Shown in pieces: positions 36,201 through 51,200 of a stretch of 64,000 bases of DNA. The DNA comes from Lepisosteus oculatus (Eukaryota > Chordata > Actinopteri > Semionotiformes > Lepisosteidae): contig NC_090711.1 in assembly GCF_040954835.1 (NCBI RefSeq), positions 6,207,501-6,271,500 of the forward strand, given 5' to 3'. Under the pieces are notes generated by a model that worked only from the letters and a program-made list of their open reading frames with translations, did no database searches and had not been told where the DNA came from. The translations under genes were made by a program, and so were the position numbers. Within the stretch, counting starts at the first letter, position 1. The number at the start of each line of letters is the position of its first letter.

Positions 36201-39200
36201 CAAGTGTCAGCTGTGAATGTTTTAACATTTCCTGTTTCACTGTGGGATATCTTGGCTCAGGCCTACATACAGTAGTTTTGAGTAGTCTCTCCTTAACTGT
36301 GGTGAATTTTATACGAGAACTCCCTCACTTTTTATTCAGGCCTATATTCAAGGTTTTTGAAGGTCTGGAATTGTAATGAATCTCACCATTGCAAAAAAAA
36401 AACTACACCTTTAACATCTTCTCCCTTCAAGCCAGCCTGTTAATTAGTCATAAAGTCGTCACTGCTTGTCTCAGATAATAGTGCCAGGACTATGGACTCC
36501 AAAGTGATGTGTCTTTTTATCTGAAAAATTTACATCAGTCATAATATATTCTCAACTTTACTGCTCTGACATCTCTATTCAACAAGCACAGCTGAGAGGA
36601 GATAATGAACCTTTTCAGGAAATTAATTTTTTAGTATGGAAAACTACCATGGGGATTGTAGACAAGGAACAGATAGGGTGTTGCTTTAATCATTCCAAAG
36701 ATTATGTGTGTGCTTCAATATGTGACTTATGCAAGTTGTGCTTCCTTGAGTTTCTCTTATTGGAATAATGACAAAGCACTAAAAAAATCTAATTTTGCTA
36801 AGCAATAATACCAGAGTTTTACTTCAATGTTCAATCAGGTCCCAATAAAAAAATCAAACACATGTACATATTCAAAAAATCAACAAGCTTATTAATGTAT
36901 TCTAAGGTAGCATTACATTTATTGTTATTTTTCTTTTTCATTACCAACAGAGGGATATAGGCTGTAAGGTGTCAGGAAAACTGACACTTGAACAGCTCTT
37001 TAGTGACCATTTCAGTCTACTCGAAATGAGTAAAAACATCTGCACACCTGATAAAACTGTTGGGTGTGAAACAGATTGATATTAAATATGAGAAAGTCAA
37101 AGTTGTGCCCTCTATGATACAAATTTCAATTTATTTTCAGTTCATGGATTACTTCTAGAAACTGCATCAGAACATGTTCCAATGAAGGCTGTAAGAATGA
37201 AACCTTTTTTCAGCCACAGATTTAATAACAGTCTTCAAGAGCACATTTTTAGTTCAAGTGAAAACACTAAATAGTACAAAACAGAATATCAGTATAAAAA
37301 AAGATACTGGCTAGCATGCTGATACAGTAGCTTTTCTTATGCCAAAGTGAGCTTTGCTTCTGTTCTACCAAATAAATTAGTAAAGATGCAGCTGCGCTTT
37401 GGATCAATTTCCACAAATAAGGATTGATGGAACTGAAATCTAGTAAATTTCCTCCTTCCTCATTCCTCAGTTCTGACAATTACAGTATCTTTCATTCTGA
37501 ATGTAAAGGGTGGGCCAATTCTTTCTTCCCAACTCTACTATAATTATAGCTAAACAAATCTTACTTCAGAGTTTTCACATTCTGTAACATACAAACCCGG
37601 TCTAGAAGATCAAACTACATGTTCAGTATCTACTGTTTTGAGCAGTAGTGAAAGCAGTAGCCTTTTTGTCATTAAAATCTGTTATTAGAAGTCCCTTGGG
37701 ATTTTTTTCCAATCAATCTACAATTTTATCTAGTAGTAAAAAGTTAAAAGAGTTAGTAAGTCTAGAACAGCCAGATCTCATGTGAGAGAATTATGTTTTC
37801 CTTTATGGCCGGGCATTTTTTTTAATTCAAAAGTCACAAGTTACAATTTGTAGCTAGGAGACCATAGCCTGTCCTCCGTGAAGGCCCCTGTAAACTTTCA
37901 TTTGTCCAGTGATACACAGTATATTGCAATTATAGGTTATGACTAGAATGCAGTTTTAATCTTCACATGAAAGTGACTAGACTCAAAACTTATCACGTCT
38001 GCAAAATATTGTATCAATCTAAATGTAAGGTCAGTATAAGCTCCCTCCATCTGTAATTCACTAGAACATATCCCAGAACAAATGCATGATGAATAAACTC
38101 TAAAATGCCAATGACTAACATCCATGGTCTAGCAAGAAATATTACATTTAATAAAACTACATTTATCAAACGGCTACACATCTGTTCACAACTGTACTAC
38201 AGTACGACCTCTTAAAGAAAACCTGTTCTAAGGCAAAAATACTACTGTATAAACCCAGGTGCAGCTAATGACACTTTGCTACAGCTAATGACACTTCGCT
38301 AAAACAATTATGTGGTTTCTCTTTGTGAAGTGCAGGTAATAATTAAGCTTAATGGGCAAAGGAAAACATACATTAATCATTCAAAGACTTTTAAGATACT
38401 GTACAATGCAAGAAACCTCCTTCCTATCAGGTTCATGCTATAAAGTCAGAAATGCACTAAGTAAATTTACTGTATAAAATTTTCCAACTGTTTTTTGTAT
38501 ATCCCGAGGCGGTGTATACAATAAAATATTTGACTAATACACATTATGTAGCTTTTTTCATTAACAATGAATCACAGTCAACCACTCCAGTACTATAAGA
38601 TTAAGTAATCTGGACAGGAGTGATTAATCTGTCTTTAAGACATTTCCTTTCTATCCAGCTTGCTTCTGGGGTTCTCTTCAACACGCGCTTAAATACTCTA
38701 AATACTTCACAAGTGGAAAAAGAGAAAACGCTCTATCCTCCCTTTCCCTGAATTAACCACATGCACAGTCAGATAAAATGCTGATTTTGAGGGAGAGAAA
38801 TGCTGATCAGAGTTACACTGAAGGGGGATGGCAGTTTAATTGCCACAATCTAGCAGTAAGGCAGTTTACTGAGTAAGGCCTGCAGACCAATGGCCGTTAA
38901 GTTCAAAGTACTGTAGGTCCTTTGAACCTACAGTTCCTGCAGAACCTGCAGTAAGTTGATTTAATCTTTTTAGCCTGCATTTTCAGAACAATTCGCAATC
39001 AATTATTTAATGAACTAGCAAACGCATTCAATGGTAAAGTACTTATGCAGAGTAAGCGCAATCTCAAAGCACTTTCCAAATAAATGTTCAGAAAGTTCAA
39101 AGACACCGGAAAAGTGAAAACTTCATTAGTGAAACAGAGAAACATCAACAAGAGGTCACAAGAGTAAAGTACTGTAAGTGTACATGCATTTAAATCATCA

Positions 39201-42200
39201 AGATCAGAAAGCAGTTCTTTACACAGCAGGATAGTGGAAGTATGGAACAAAAAGGCTGACTGTCATGAAATGACTAGAAGAGATTATCAGATCTATTAAC
39301 TACTAAATACTAAAGGTCTAGATGGTCTGAATTAACCCCCTCTTGTTTGTAACTGTTCTTACCGTATGTATGTAAACGGATGTAAATTTACGGAGCTGTA
39401 TTTGTTTTTATTCTGAAGACTCACCATAATTTCAGCACTGTCTATATACTGTATCTGTCAGTATTTGATCTCATATATCATTATGGAGAGTTCACAGGTC
39501 GTACATGACATTTTCTGATTTACATGATTTTCTCCCAACAACCAATTGCAGTTGTTTTGCTGAAGCATATGAAAAGCACACTTTCAAAGATTACTGTAAC
39601 TGTGCAGCTTTCTATCCGTAGGAACAAGTGCACAGAAAGCTACATCACAGTGGACAGCCGTTTTTCTCCTCTCCTTCACAGTTAAAACTCATTCTGTATT
39701 TCTCGCCCAACTGTTTAAGCAATGTTAAGCAATATGCTGTCAGGCCACAGTAAGGTTAGCAAATGGAAAATACCCACAGACAATGTGAAATCAAACTACT
39801 GCAGGAGACAGAGGACCTACAGTACTCTGAACTTAACGGCCATTGGTCTGCAGGGCTTACTCAGTAAACTGCCTTACTGCTAGATTGTGGCAATTAAACT
39901 GCCATCCCCCTTCAGTGTAACTCTGATCAGCATTTCTCTCCCTCAAAATCAGCATTTTATCTGACTGTGCATGTGGTTAATTCTGGGAAGGGAGGATAGA
40001 GCATACAGTACCTTTGAAAAAGGGAATTTAAAAAACAACTTTGAATGGCACATTTTTACCCCACATTTAAAAAAAAATACTAATGATTCAGAGATGCTCT
40101 TTTACAGACTGACAACTATTACTATCAACTATGCATAATGTGACATTATACCAGTTTTTTTTTTCATTTTAGACCCACTCACTCTGAATCCCCAGGGGTG
40201 TTAGTGGGGCCAGTAGGGGGCGCTCACCCTGCGGTCTGTATTGATCCTAATGCCCCAGTATAATGATGGACACAATACTGCAAAAAAGGTGCCGTCCTTT
40301 GGATGAGACATAAAACCCAGGTCCTGACTCTCCATGGCGTTTCTTGAAAAGAGTAGGGGTGTTACCCCAGAATCCTGGCCAAATTTTCCAATCAGGGCCT
40401 CCTCATAATCTCCATCTGAGGAACTGGCTTCATCACTCTGCTCTCCTCCTCACTGAGAGCTGGTGTGTGGGGAGCGTACTGGCGCACTATGGCTGCCGTC
40501 GCATCATCCAGGTGGGGCTGCACATTGGTGGCGGTGGAGGGGATCCCCATTACCTGTAAAGTGCTTTGAGTGGAGTGTCCAGAAAAGCTCTATATAAGTG
40601 TAAGAATTTTTTTTTATAGTGCCACCTGAAACGTGCCTAAAATCCCCCCAAAAAACACTTTAGAAATTGATGCCTACACTGCCTGCAGGCTCTCTGCAAA
40701 TGATCAGCCGCGTCTTGCGCTACCCCAGCCAGAGGTGGGGAGTGACCGACGACTCCACCAGCAATCTGCACCCCTAATGCTCAAGGCAGGGGAAGGTCCC
40801 TTTTTCATTTCTTCCAGAAAGCACTTTACAGGAGGAACACTATTACCAAAAAAAAACAATGAATAACACATCAATAAGACCAGGCAAGTTAAATACAAGC
40901 TAAAAAAGAAAAGTTAAGACAACCACAAGAAGTGATAAGTAAACTGGGCTATATGAACATTTTTATCTAAAAGTAAAAACAGCACTGAGGACTTTCCCTT
41001 TCAGCCCTGAGCAGGACATTCCTTAATGTTAATGTAATTTGGCTGAAAACCCATCTACTTTAAGAATAAAGTAGTAAATTTTCGAATAATGGTTATAACA
41101 AATACCCCAGCATCATGGGTCAGAAGCATACAGTTCTATAAGATTTGCTATATAATATGTAAATTCAATGTAATTTTGTTCAATGGTAATAGCTAAAGCT
41201 GCCCCAAATTGTAATTCTAGTCCAACCTTTAAATTAGTTTTCTGTATAGCTGGCACTGAGAGCTGTAGATTTCATCACGCATCTCTTTGGAAATTATAAA
41301 CTGCCAGGCATCTTGCTAGCTCAAGGGATTATCAAATACAGATTACCAAAGCAACTATTCACATTGTACCATTCTTAAACAAAGCAATCTTTGATGCTCT
41401 GAAATGGGATCTTCAACAGACACCTCCACGTGCGAGTTTAGAACACATTCAGTGTCCAAACAGTGGAAATGAAACATTCTGTTCCTTGCTTTTCATTTTC
41501 AGTCTTGTTTGGTTTTCCCACTGGGGTTTGGTTCAGTGTAATGCTCAACACACAGTGGGCTTACAGCCCAAACATTCCTGTTGACTGGTGACAAGTGCAG
41601 TACAGTGTGTTTTGTGTTCCAAGGAGGCTTTATTCAAAGCAATGTATTGATATTGTGATTCACTGGTGCAGAAAAACAATATTTAGCATTTCTGCCACTT
41701 TCCAGTTTGAATGACTTGATGATTTTAGTTAATTCAATTTCATAACATTTTTGTTCATTAAATTTTTGTCATGTACTGTACAGTTCTAGCACTGAAATCC
41801 ACAGTGTGCGTTTTACTGTTCTGTGACTTTGCTTTCTTGACTTTTCTAAATTAAATGATGTATCAACTGTAAAAACAAGCTACTGTCCCTCCTACCTATC
41901 TTTCGCATATTCCAGGAAACCTACAACAATAACATAAAATCCAAAGCCAAGCAGAACAACAGTTATTCTCTTTTCAATGAAATACGTCAATGAGCCTGCT
42001 GGAGGAGGATGCTGGGTGCATTTTCAGAAAACTAGTGGCACAAGTCTTTCTTCACTTGTGACATGTTGCTTCACACAGCAATGGAAAAACAAAAACTCCA
42101 CAAATGCTATGCTCAAGCTGGAGCCTGAGAAAATCCATTTGAAAAGTAGCCTAAGGTGTAACCTGTGCATTAGGAAACAAGCTAGACGGCATACCCTTCA

Positions 42201-45200
42201 ACCTGCCATCTATCTTCTGCTGAAAGTGATTCACTCCCATGTGAACCGAAAATCATTGCTCACATAGTGCCAACTGAAACTTGCCTACAAATACCGTACA
42301 AACTCACACTTTACATTTGCTGTCTATCTAGTCCCATGGAATAGATGCATGAGACTAAAAATGAAAAGAGGACAGGATCCTTTATATTAAACCAGATAAG
42401 ACCGCCGTGACTGTGTCTCATAGCTATATATCCATGTGCAAATGTGGAAACCTCAACTAAATACAACTATCATGAAAGTAAAATAAAAGTAAATGGGAAT
42501 GTAGTGAAGAATTGACAATCAGGCCTGACAATTCACTCGGGCCTAATCAAATTCCAACACACTGCAAACAATGTGGGCTGTTGTCTCTCCAGTCAAACTT
42601 AACTCTTACCTTGTGATTCCATTAAGTCTCAGAAGACAAGCCTAGGCTTTGCTGGGAAGAATACCCCTCACTCTCAATAAGAAGAGTCATGAGACACTGA
42701 AGAGTGCTGCCATAGCCCAGGGCAGCCCTTCACTGGGATTGCCTCAAGGAAATGCCAGTGCAAATGTGACCTGACCACACGGCTCACTATCACATGAAAC
42801 AAGTCATGTGCTTGTCATATGACAAGAAGCCCTTGTGGTGTCCCCCATTAAAGCTACAAGGTTCGGCAGCCAGTTCAATTCGTTTTCCCTGATAATTGTG
42901 TAATTCTTAGGCATTTCTTCTCTGTAAAATTCCTCTCGTGTTTAACCTCGTGTGTTCTCGGAGAAGGAGAAGCATGTGGAAGGCCTTCTTATCTCCTTTC
43001 TTCATTTCCACGGACCGATACTTTGAATAATGGATTTCAAATAGGGTAGAGAAACCATATTCCACGGTTTTGTTGACACTTTTCTTCCCATTAGAAAACC
43101 TCAGCAGCATTATGGCTTTTAAATATGATGCACAATGTTTAAGATGTAGGATTGGAGAACAGGATTTCTCCTTGAATGTGCAAGAAACAAACATTATCAA
43201 TGAACGTTTTTTGTGCTGCAGTATAGTACATAACTCAGGTCTAAGCAATGCAGAAGGAATGCAGATGAGCCAGTGCTAACGCAATCTTGCCATGCCTTAA
43301 AAACACTGATGCTTTTGCACGTACAGTAATAACACAACCCCACAACACACACAGGAAGACATCAATGAAGAGATATACTGTAGACTTAAGTCACAACTCT
43401 GCTTCTCAAAATAAGTGACCTGACAATAGAAGAAGGAAGAATACTACAGTTAAATTAAAGCATTCAGTTAAAATGATTTAGTTGTCATTAATTTTCATTT
43501 TAATTTTTGCTGCTGTCATACAGTACATACAGTAGTCCAGTGAGATGATGCAGATAAGCACTGTACACTTGGCTCTTCTAAAAAATAAACCAAATTAAAA
43601 ATAAAATTAAGATTGGGCTAAAAATAAAGGATTAAAAATATTATTGTATCTGTGACAGCCAGTTTCAATGATAAATTGAACAGGAAGAACTTGGCTTCGT
43701 ATGACTTCACCGATACTTCAGAAACTGGCTAATCCAGTCCGTTTGCATGGTTAAAACATGATGTGCTGCGAAAGTGGGTTTGCACAATCCCCCCAAGGGC
43801 TGTCCGGATCCATGGATATGTGTCACGGGGGAATTACAGGGATGCCTCTAAAACTCAAACCATCAGGTCTGCCTCCCCCCTTTACCAAAACAAAAAAACA
43901 CACTTTATTGACAATGAGTCAGTCACCTTCCCTAAGCTCTTTCAAATGTACACTCAAAATCTTCTTCTGTAGAAGGCCCTTTACTCAGCTGATTCTGTTA
44001 AATACCCCTTTGCTCCTAGCACATTGTAATACCCCCATCTTCTATCTCCTCTCATTGTGTATATCTTTCTTTCATTGTTGTTGTCCATCTGTAAAGCACT
44101 TTGAGAAGCCACCTTTAAAGGTGCTATATAACCTTTAAAGGTTCAGTATTATATTTATTTTTACTGGTTTTATAAAGTGCAGAAAATTATACTCCACTGT
44201 ACATACTGCGATACTCTGACTGAAATGGCAGTTGGATATGCAACACTTGTGAGGTACTATTTGTATTTGTATTTTCTATTGTTTTCAGAAACGAATCAGA
44301 AGAATGTCTCACAGCTGTGGTCAAGAACTATGCCAAGGATTGCAACCGTATTCAATTAATTCTCTCCGGCTACATTTTGATCCTGTGTTACTGTATGTTA
44401 TGCAAATGACTTTCCCAATAACAGAAGGCAACGCCAGGAAAGGCTCCAGAATTACAAAGAAACCATGTTGTACTTAGAATTGCAATCAGCGCATCATTGA
44501 AGTACAGCAGATCAAAATCCTTGCTTGTCACAAGAAGGTATTTGCTACATTTATTATTTGGAGTCCATAATTAACTCAATAGAAATTACCAAATTACTGC
44601 CACTGGCGAAAACATACAGTAGAGTAGTTAATATGAGCCTTGACCATTCTACCCTACTCACACTAACTTCAATTCACTATTTCTAGCACTACTGTCTATG
44701 CAGCAACCATGGACAAATCATGTGTGGTTTATCATTGCACGTCTGACTACCATATGACCAAGTGACAGCCAAGGTTTTATTGCAATCATTCTCGTGGTGT
44801 ACTTCTGAAGTACTTCTTAATTGCGGAGAAAAAAGATCTTGCCTTTAGGTATTGCAGGAAAAAGACCCATGTTTTGGTAACATGAATATACTGTAGCTGA
44901 TGTTCCTGAGATTTTATCATGAATGGAATATGTTCAATGATTTTGAACTTCAGAACTCTCTTCATTCTCTTTAAGACTGAACCATGGCCTCATTTATGAA
45001 GGGAAAATTATCTCAATTGTGAATTGACATAAAAAAACTGCAAATGTTAGGGTCATTCAAAAAGAAGTAAACTGTTATGAAAGAAACAGCTGTAGCCATA
45101 TTTTATAAAGCATGCACTCTATTACAGTTTTTCCTGGGTGTTCTGTACTTTTTAGTCTCAAGAATGGAATATTAAAACCTCCTTTTCAGGGAGAATTTTT

Positions 45201-48200
45201 ACAAATACATAAATCTAGGTGTAAAACTGGGCAGTATTTAACTTTAGAAACCTAATGCTGAAAAGAACTGTGGGTTATCATATGCTGGAACTGTTCAGCG
45301 GTTTAAACATTGGACTGCATTGTAATACATTGTTTAATACATTTAAATAACTTTTCCAGGAAGCATCCTCTTAAAACAAGGCAGATGCATAATAATCTGC
45401 ATGGATGTCTAAAGGGTGGTGCACAGTTTTTGACAGTTACAGTTAATTTAATCCTCTCACCTACTTTAGTACTCATTAGAATGCCTGGAAGTAATAAACT
45501 TGCCAGAAACACCTTATAACACATTACATGCAGTATATTGCAGGGTAATGATTCCCATGCTAAACTCTGTGTATGTATCAAGTCTTTTTAGCAGTGGCAA
45601 ACAAGTTTACATTTTAACAATACCTGGTTCCAAACAATAAAAATGGAATGCCAAACAATTTGGAGGTGCAGTCAATACATTTTTCTTCTTAAAAATACAA
45701 TGATGATATCAATTCATAGAATTAAGTAATCAGTATCTAACCTAAGAAAATAAATATAAGTACAGATCTCTAGGACCATTACCAAAAGTATTTTGACCAT
45801 TAACAACTGTTTGTAACAAGTACTGTTGTTTGCTGTGGCAGCATATCAGGGGTCAGTGGCACTGATGTCACAACCTTCAAACCTGGAATTCTCCTTCAGC
45901 AGAGTACCTGATCCAGCAGCATAGCAGAGTTTACCCCTCACAAGGGAGTGGCGTTGTGTATGCTCTGAGCCCATGAGCAACTGTGATTGAATCCCAGCAA
46001 GGACAGAGCAAAGCTGTACCTGTTACTACAGGATGACTAAAAAGGATTCAAATGAGAAAACAAATGCAGCGAATCTATTACTCATACTGTGAAGGACCGT
46101 GACTCCAAAATGCTTGGGAATAACTTTAGCACTAGTTAATTCTTGATGCCATCTTAGATAAAGTTCCAAAGTTCCTGTCGTAAGACAAGGCCTACAGAAC
46201 ATGCAGATAACTGTCTTAAGCTGTAAGCCCTCTGCTCTAATGCTCTTGGCGCATCAACAGAGGATTGTTCTTCTCCCAGATACATTACTGTACATCGTAA
46301 TCCCACTAAAGCTTGTTAACCTTGTTCTCCCTGTCCACACATCATATACTATGCTCCATTTCTTTGATAAAAATAATTTAAGCCCTGATGGCAGCCAACT
46401 TTTCCATTATAGAATAGGTTGTCTTCAGCTTCATACTCTTCCTGACCATCTTCTTCTCAACAAGCACAGACATAGTTCAATATTAACAGCTGTGAGTGCA
46501 GGGTAGCCTACTGTAAACCTCAGTTCTTTTTTCCCTTTTGTAGGACACAGTCACTGAGTTATTTTTTCAGTCATTTTTCTGCAAGGAAATTAAACATGTA
46601 ATTTTCCAGGATCGCCAGTACCCTTGGAAACATGAATTAATTTTTTCAGAGCCAGAGGCTAAACGTCATCAATCTCCTGTTGAAGGACAGTATACATAGG
46701 GCAAGAGCTGAATCATCCCTAAGGAGAGGACAAACCCATTAAAACATGCATCTCCTGAACATACACTTGTGATAGCAGCATTAATCAACACTGTACTACA
46801 TGTCTGATGGTACTAATTTACAATACAATGTAGGGAAGGAAAAAATACAAGTTTTAATCTCATCAGTCTTGATGTTGACAGATTTCTCAAGCTTAGAAAC
46901 GTACATTTCTATATATCAAGCACCACAACTTATATACATGAAATCTTTTTCCTGCTCATGGTCACATTCTGTACAGAAATCAGCCAGTCATACTAAGTGA
47001 ACAGCCACTGAAACACTGATTTGTTCCCCGGCAATAAAAAGGGAAAATTCACTATGCAACCTACAGATGCAGCCATTCAAACTGCATGGTACAAACCCGT
47101 ACCGCATGCAACTACAAGCCACGGCCACAAGCCACAAGCCACGGCGGCATACCTATATGATAGGTTTGAGTATAATAATAAATCAGGAAAGTACTTGGCA
47201 AATCAGTTAAAACATAACAAAGAAAAATCGATTATTCCAGTGATTAGAGATTTGGCAGGGAATACAATGCAAACACCAGGGGACATAAACGATACTTTCT
47301 GTACATTCTATATTTTTATAGTAAAATTATACAGTATACTTCAGACCATGAACCAAATCAAGCAGATATTGATTCATTTCTCAACAATATAAAGCCTCCA
47401 AAATTAACAAAAGAACAAGCGGATGAACTTGATATCCCATTAACATCTGACAAATTACATAATGCACTCAATCAGTTGTCAAATAAAGCTCCAGGACCTG
47501 ATAGTTTCCCTGCTGAATTCTATAAACATTTTTGGGAAACAATCACACCATTGTTTCTTAGAATGATTGTTGAAATAAAACTCTATTCAAAAATCCCATC
47601 AGAAATGAATACAGCTTTTATCTCAGTACTCCTAAAGCCTAACAAAGACCCAACCCTGCTTTCTAGTTATCGTCCTTTATTTCTCATTAATACAGATGTC
47701 AAAATGATCAGTAAAGCACTAGCTACCCGAATTGAGAAAGTTACTCCATTCATAATACATCCAGATCAAACAGGGTTTATTAAATGCAGACACTCCTCAA
47801 GCAATATGCGCAGACTATTTAATTTAATTAATATCTCTAAAAACAATAGTCTGAAAAGAATAATTGTGTCATTAGAGGCAGAAAAAGCCTTTGATAAAGT
47901 AAATTGTGAATTTCTGTTTACCGCTTAACAGAAATGTGTTTTCGGTGAATCATTTACTCACTTGATACTATACAACTCACCTATGGCTAAATTCACAACC
48001 AATGGAATAACATCTCAAAGTTTTGCATTACACAGGGGAACTAGGCAAGGATGCCCTCTATCACCTTCTTTAGTTGCCATTTGTATTGAACCTCTTGCTG
48101 CTGCAATACGGCAAAATATGGGAATCCAAAGCCTCCAAACACAGCACAAAAATCAGTCTTTATGCAGACAATATTTTCTATATTTGCAAGATCCATCAGA

Positions 48201-51200
48201 CTCTATTCAAGAACCTATCTAATTACTCCAAAAACTGGAATAAATCCACAATTTTATCGCTGTGTGCAGACAACTGGAATGCTGCAGTTTGAAAACTATC
48301 TCTTCCCCTCTCTACTGGCAATATCAGCTATCTTAGTTGTTTTAACTAAATTTTGACCCACTGTTAAGAAGAATACAAGATGATTTACTGCACTAGATAA
48401 ACGTACCTCTCTCCATGATTGGTAGAATAGCAACCACCAAAATGACAATCCTACCTAAAATCAATTATTTGTTTGCAATGATCCCAATTCAACTCACTAC
48501 TAACTTGTTTCAGTCACTTGATTCAATAATAATAAATTCTATTGGAAAAACAAAAAACCTAGGATTAAACTAACCACCTTACAGAAACACAAAACTCAGG
48601 GAGCATTAGAAGCACCCAATTTTTACTACTATTACTTGGCAAATCAGCTACAATACATCACTAAATGGCTTCATCCTAATCAACAGGAATACCTTTGGAC
48701 AGAAATGGAACAGTTAAGGAAATGAGTGTAAGGGAATCTCACCTACTGACTTGCCATTTCTTAATACTACTATAAAATCACATGGTTGTTTTAAGAATAC
48801 AGCAATTTCAACAGCCTTGAAAAATCAACAAAACTGCAACATCCACATGGACACCTTGCAAATACACTCCAATCTGGCATAACCCCGACTTTCGAATGAA
48901 CAATAAATCAATTCTCATTAAAGACTGGAAACAAAAAGGTATCATGCATCTGAGTCACATTCTTCAGAACACCACTTTCATACCCTTCAATGAACTCACT
49001 GAGAAATACGGTATTGGGGAAGAACAATATCTCCACTTTTCAAGTATTTTCTTATAGTCTTTTTGTTATGACATATCCTATATCCTAAAAAAAGAAAAAA
49101 AAAAGCCACAGGGTACAGCTCTCTGGCTGGTTCAGGACACACCTGTCAGCTCCACAGGAGAAGCCACAGTACGATTAAGAGTGGGATTGCTGTTCAGAAA
49201 CGTGATGCAGACTGTTGCTTTAACTAAAACATGCATGTTGATTTCAGCCTCAGACTAGCGGGCGGTGGAAATATCTTAACTTTGTAAACGAGGAACAGGT
49301 TCGGCTGGCCTCTCTCCGAGCGGCCATGAGGCTCCTCTAGCATGCTGAAACCGAGTAGCCGGAGTGTCTCTCCGGGTGAGCAGAGGTCAGGGGCGGGACA
49401 TGTACACGTTCATCTCCAGGTGTGTTGGAGCCGAGCAGCTGGAGTGACTCCCTGGGTGTGTTTTAGCCAGGGCTGGGGAATGCACGAATGCAGCTGGAGT
49501 GACTCTCTGGTTGTGTCGTAGCCAGGGCTGGTACGTGCACGTATGTGCATGCAAAGCCGCTCGGCTTTGATTGTTACCAGAAGGCACAGTATGAACAAAG
49601 TACAGTTGAAAAGCTTAAAGAGTACAGTTTATAAGGTCTAATTAAGTCATCAACCCATTCTGCAAAGTTCAGACAGAACAAGCCATATCTACTGCATGAT
49701 AAATAAGTCAGTAGAAAATGCTTCAAAGTTCAAAGTGTTTACAGGGTTGTTAGTCAGCTCTTCCTAGTGTTTTCATTACATTTAAAACCAGACTTACACT
49801 CTAAGTTACTTGTTAGCCTGTTTTTTTTATTTTTATTGAAGCCTTATGTAGGTTCGGTGACCTACAGTTTATGAATGCCTACTGTAGTATTTCAATCACA
49901 AGTCATGTTTTTCCCTTTAAGATAGCCTACTGATTTTGCTGACTTAAGGTCTTGAGTTTTATTAAATACATTACAGGTTAGAAAATGTGCTGGATACAGT
50001 TCTGGATATGACTCGTCTGATAAAACTGATACGCAGCTAAATCCCATTGTTAAAAATGGGAGAGAGCATTCAGACACCCTTGGACTTTCACCATTAACCT
50101 TGCTAATCCTAACATGATAAGCATGGTTAAAACACACACCAAGTGTATTTTTGTCTGTGAACAAAGTCATAAATATAGCAACATTCATGAATAATAATAA
50201 AATATGTGATGTCAAGGTATCTTATAAATCACCTCACTTTAAATCGCAAAAGACGTTTTCTTACTCTATTTTCCATTACAAGGGCAGGTTTTCTAAGAAT
50301 ATTTTTCCATGGTATTTACAGTAACGCAAAAGGAGGCAAGAAAGTCCATACTGTTTCAATAAGCACTTTGAGAGGCCTCTGTTGTACTCTGTTGCATACT
50401 GTACCTTCGGTCTTAACATAGAAGCTGGTCTCTGAGCAGAGGCATGCACACTGTCATTTTAAATGGGGCACATGATACACAATGGTCGTGTGCCCCCCAA
50501 ATCTTGTACATTTATAAACTTTATACAAATACTTGAAGTATTAACATTTAGATACTTCCATATCTTGGTTTTCTTTTTCTATCTTCTAAACTTTTTTCCA
50601 GATGTGGCATGGTCACAAAGCATTGGCACACCTGAAATGGTTCTTGCTTTAGTAAAGGCATCTATAAAATAAAACCTGTATCCTCTTGTTATTTTATATA
50701 CTGTACAGTACCTATACCCTTACAAAAAAGCACAGGCATTTCGGCTGCCCTTGGTCCGTCCCTGCAATTATGTTGCATTAGGTAGGTTATTGCAAACCAC
50801 TAAGTCTTCATCATGAGGAGGATTAAAATTACAAGACCTCAGACAGGCATGGCCTGACAATTCCATAATTGTCTTTCCAAGCATGTGACAAGAAAAGCAA
50901 AAATAAGTAATTACAGGAAAGAAAAGTTGGCGCTGTACTTTTCTGTGGTATTCACCACTTCATTAATGCTATTGTTTGCTTTTAACTCACTCAGATGCAG
51001 AAAACCACAGTTTAATCTAATTATGCCTTTCTGGGTGTCAGATCTTATGACAAACGTGCATTCTATATTAAAAATTGAATCCAGATGTTTTTTTGGTCAT
51101 CGAGATCCTATGACAGCTTCCCACAAAGGGAAACAGTACATTACGAGTCATGTACTGTACTCAGCATTTATAACTCTCCTAAAGATTAAGACCATGTGAA

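Noticed and set aside
38730..40002. Inverted repeats as terminal repeats of a cut-and-paste transposon
   Set aside because: No target-site duplication was found outside the arms and no transposase text in the spacer, so it is reported only as an inverted repeat.
45903..45995. Possible tRNA gene
   Set aside because: Only weak A- and B-box resemblance. No acceptor or anticodon stem could be drawn.
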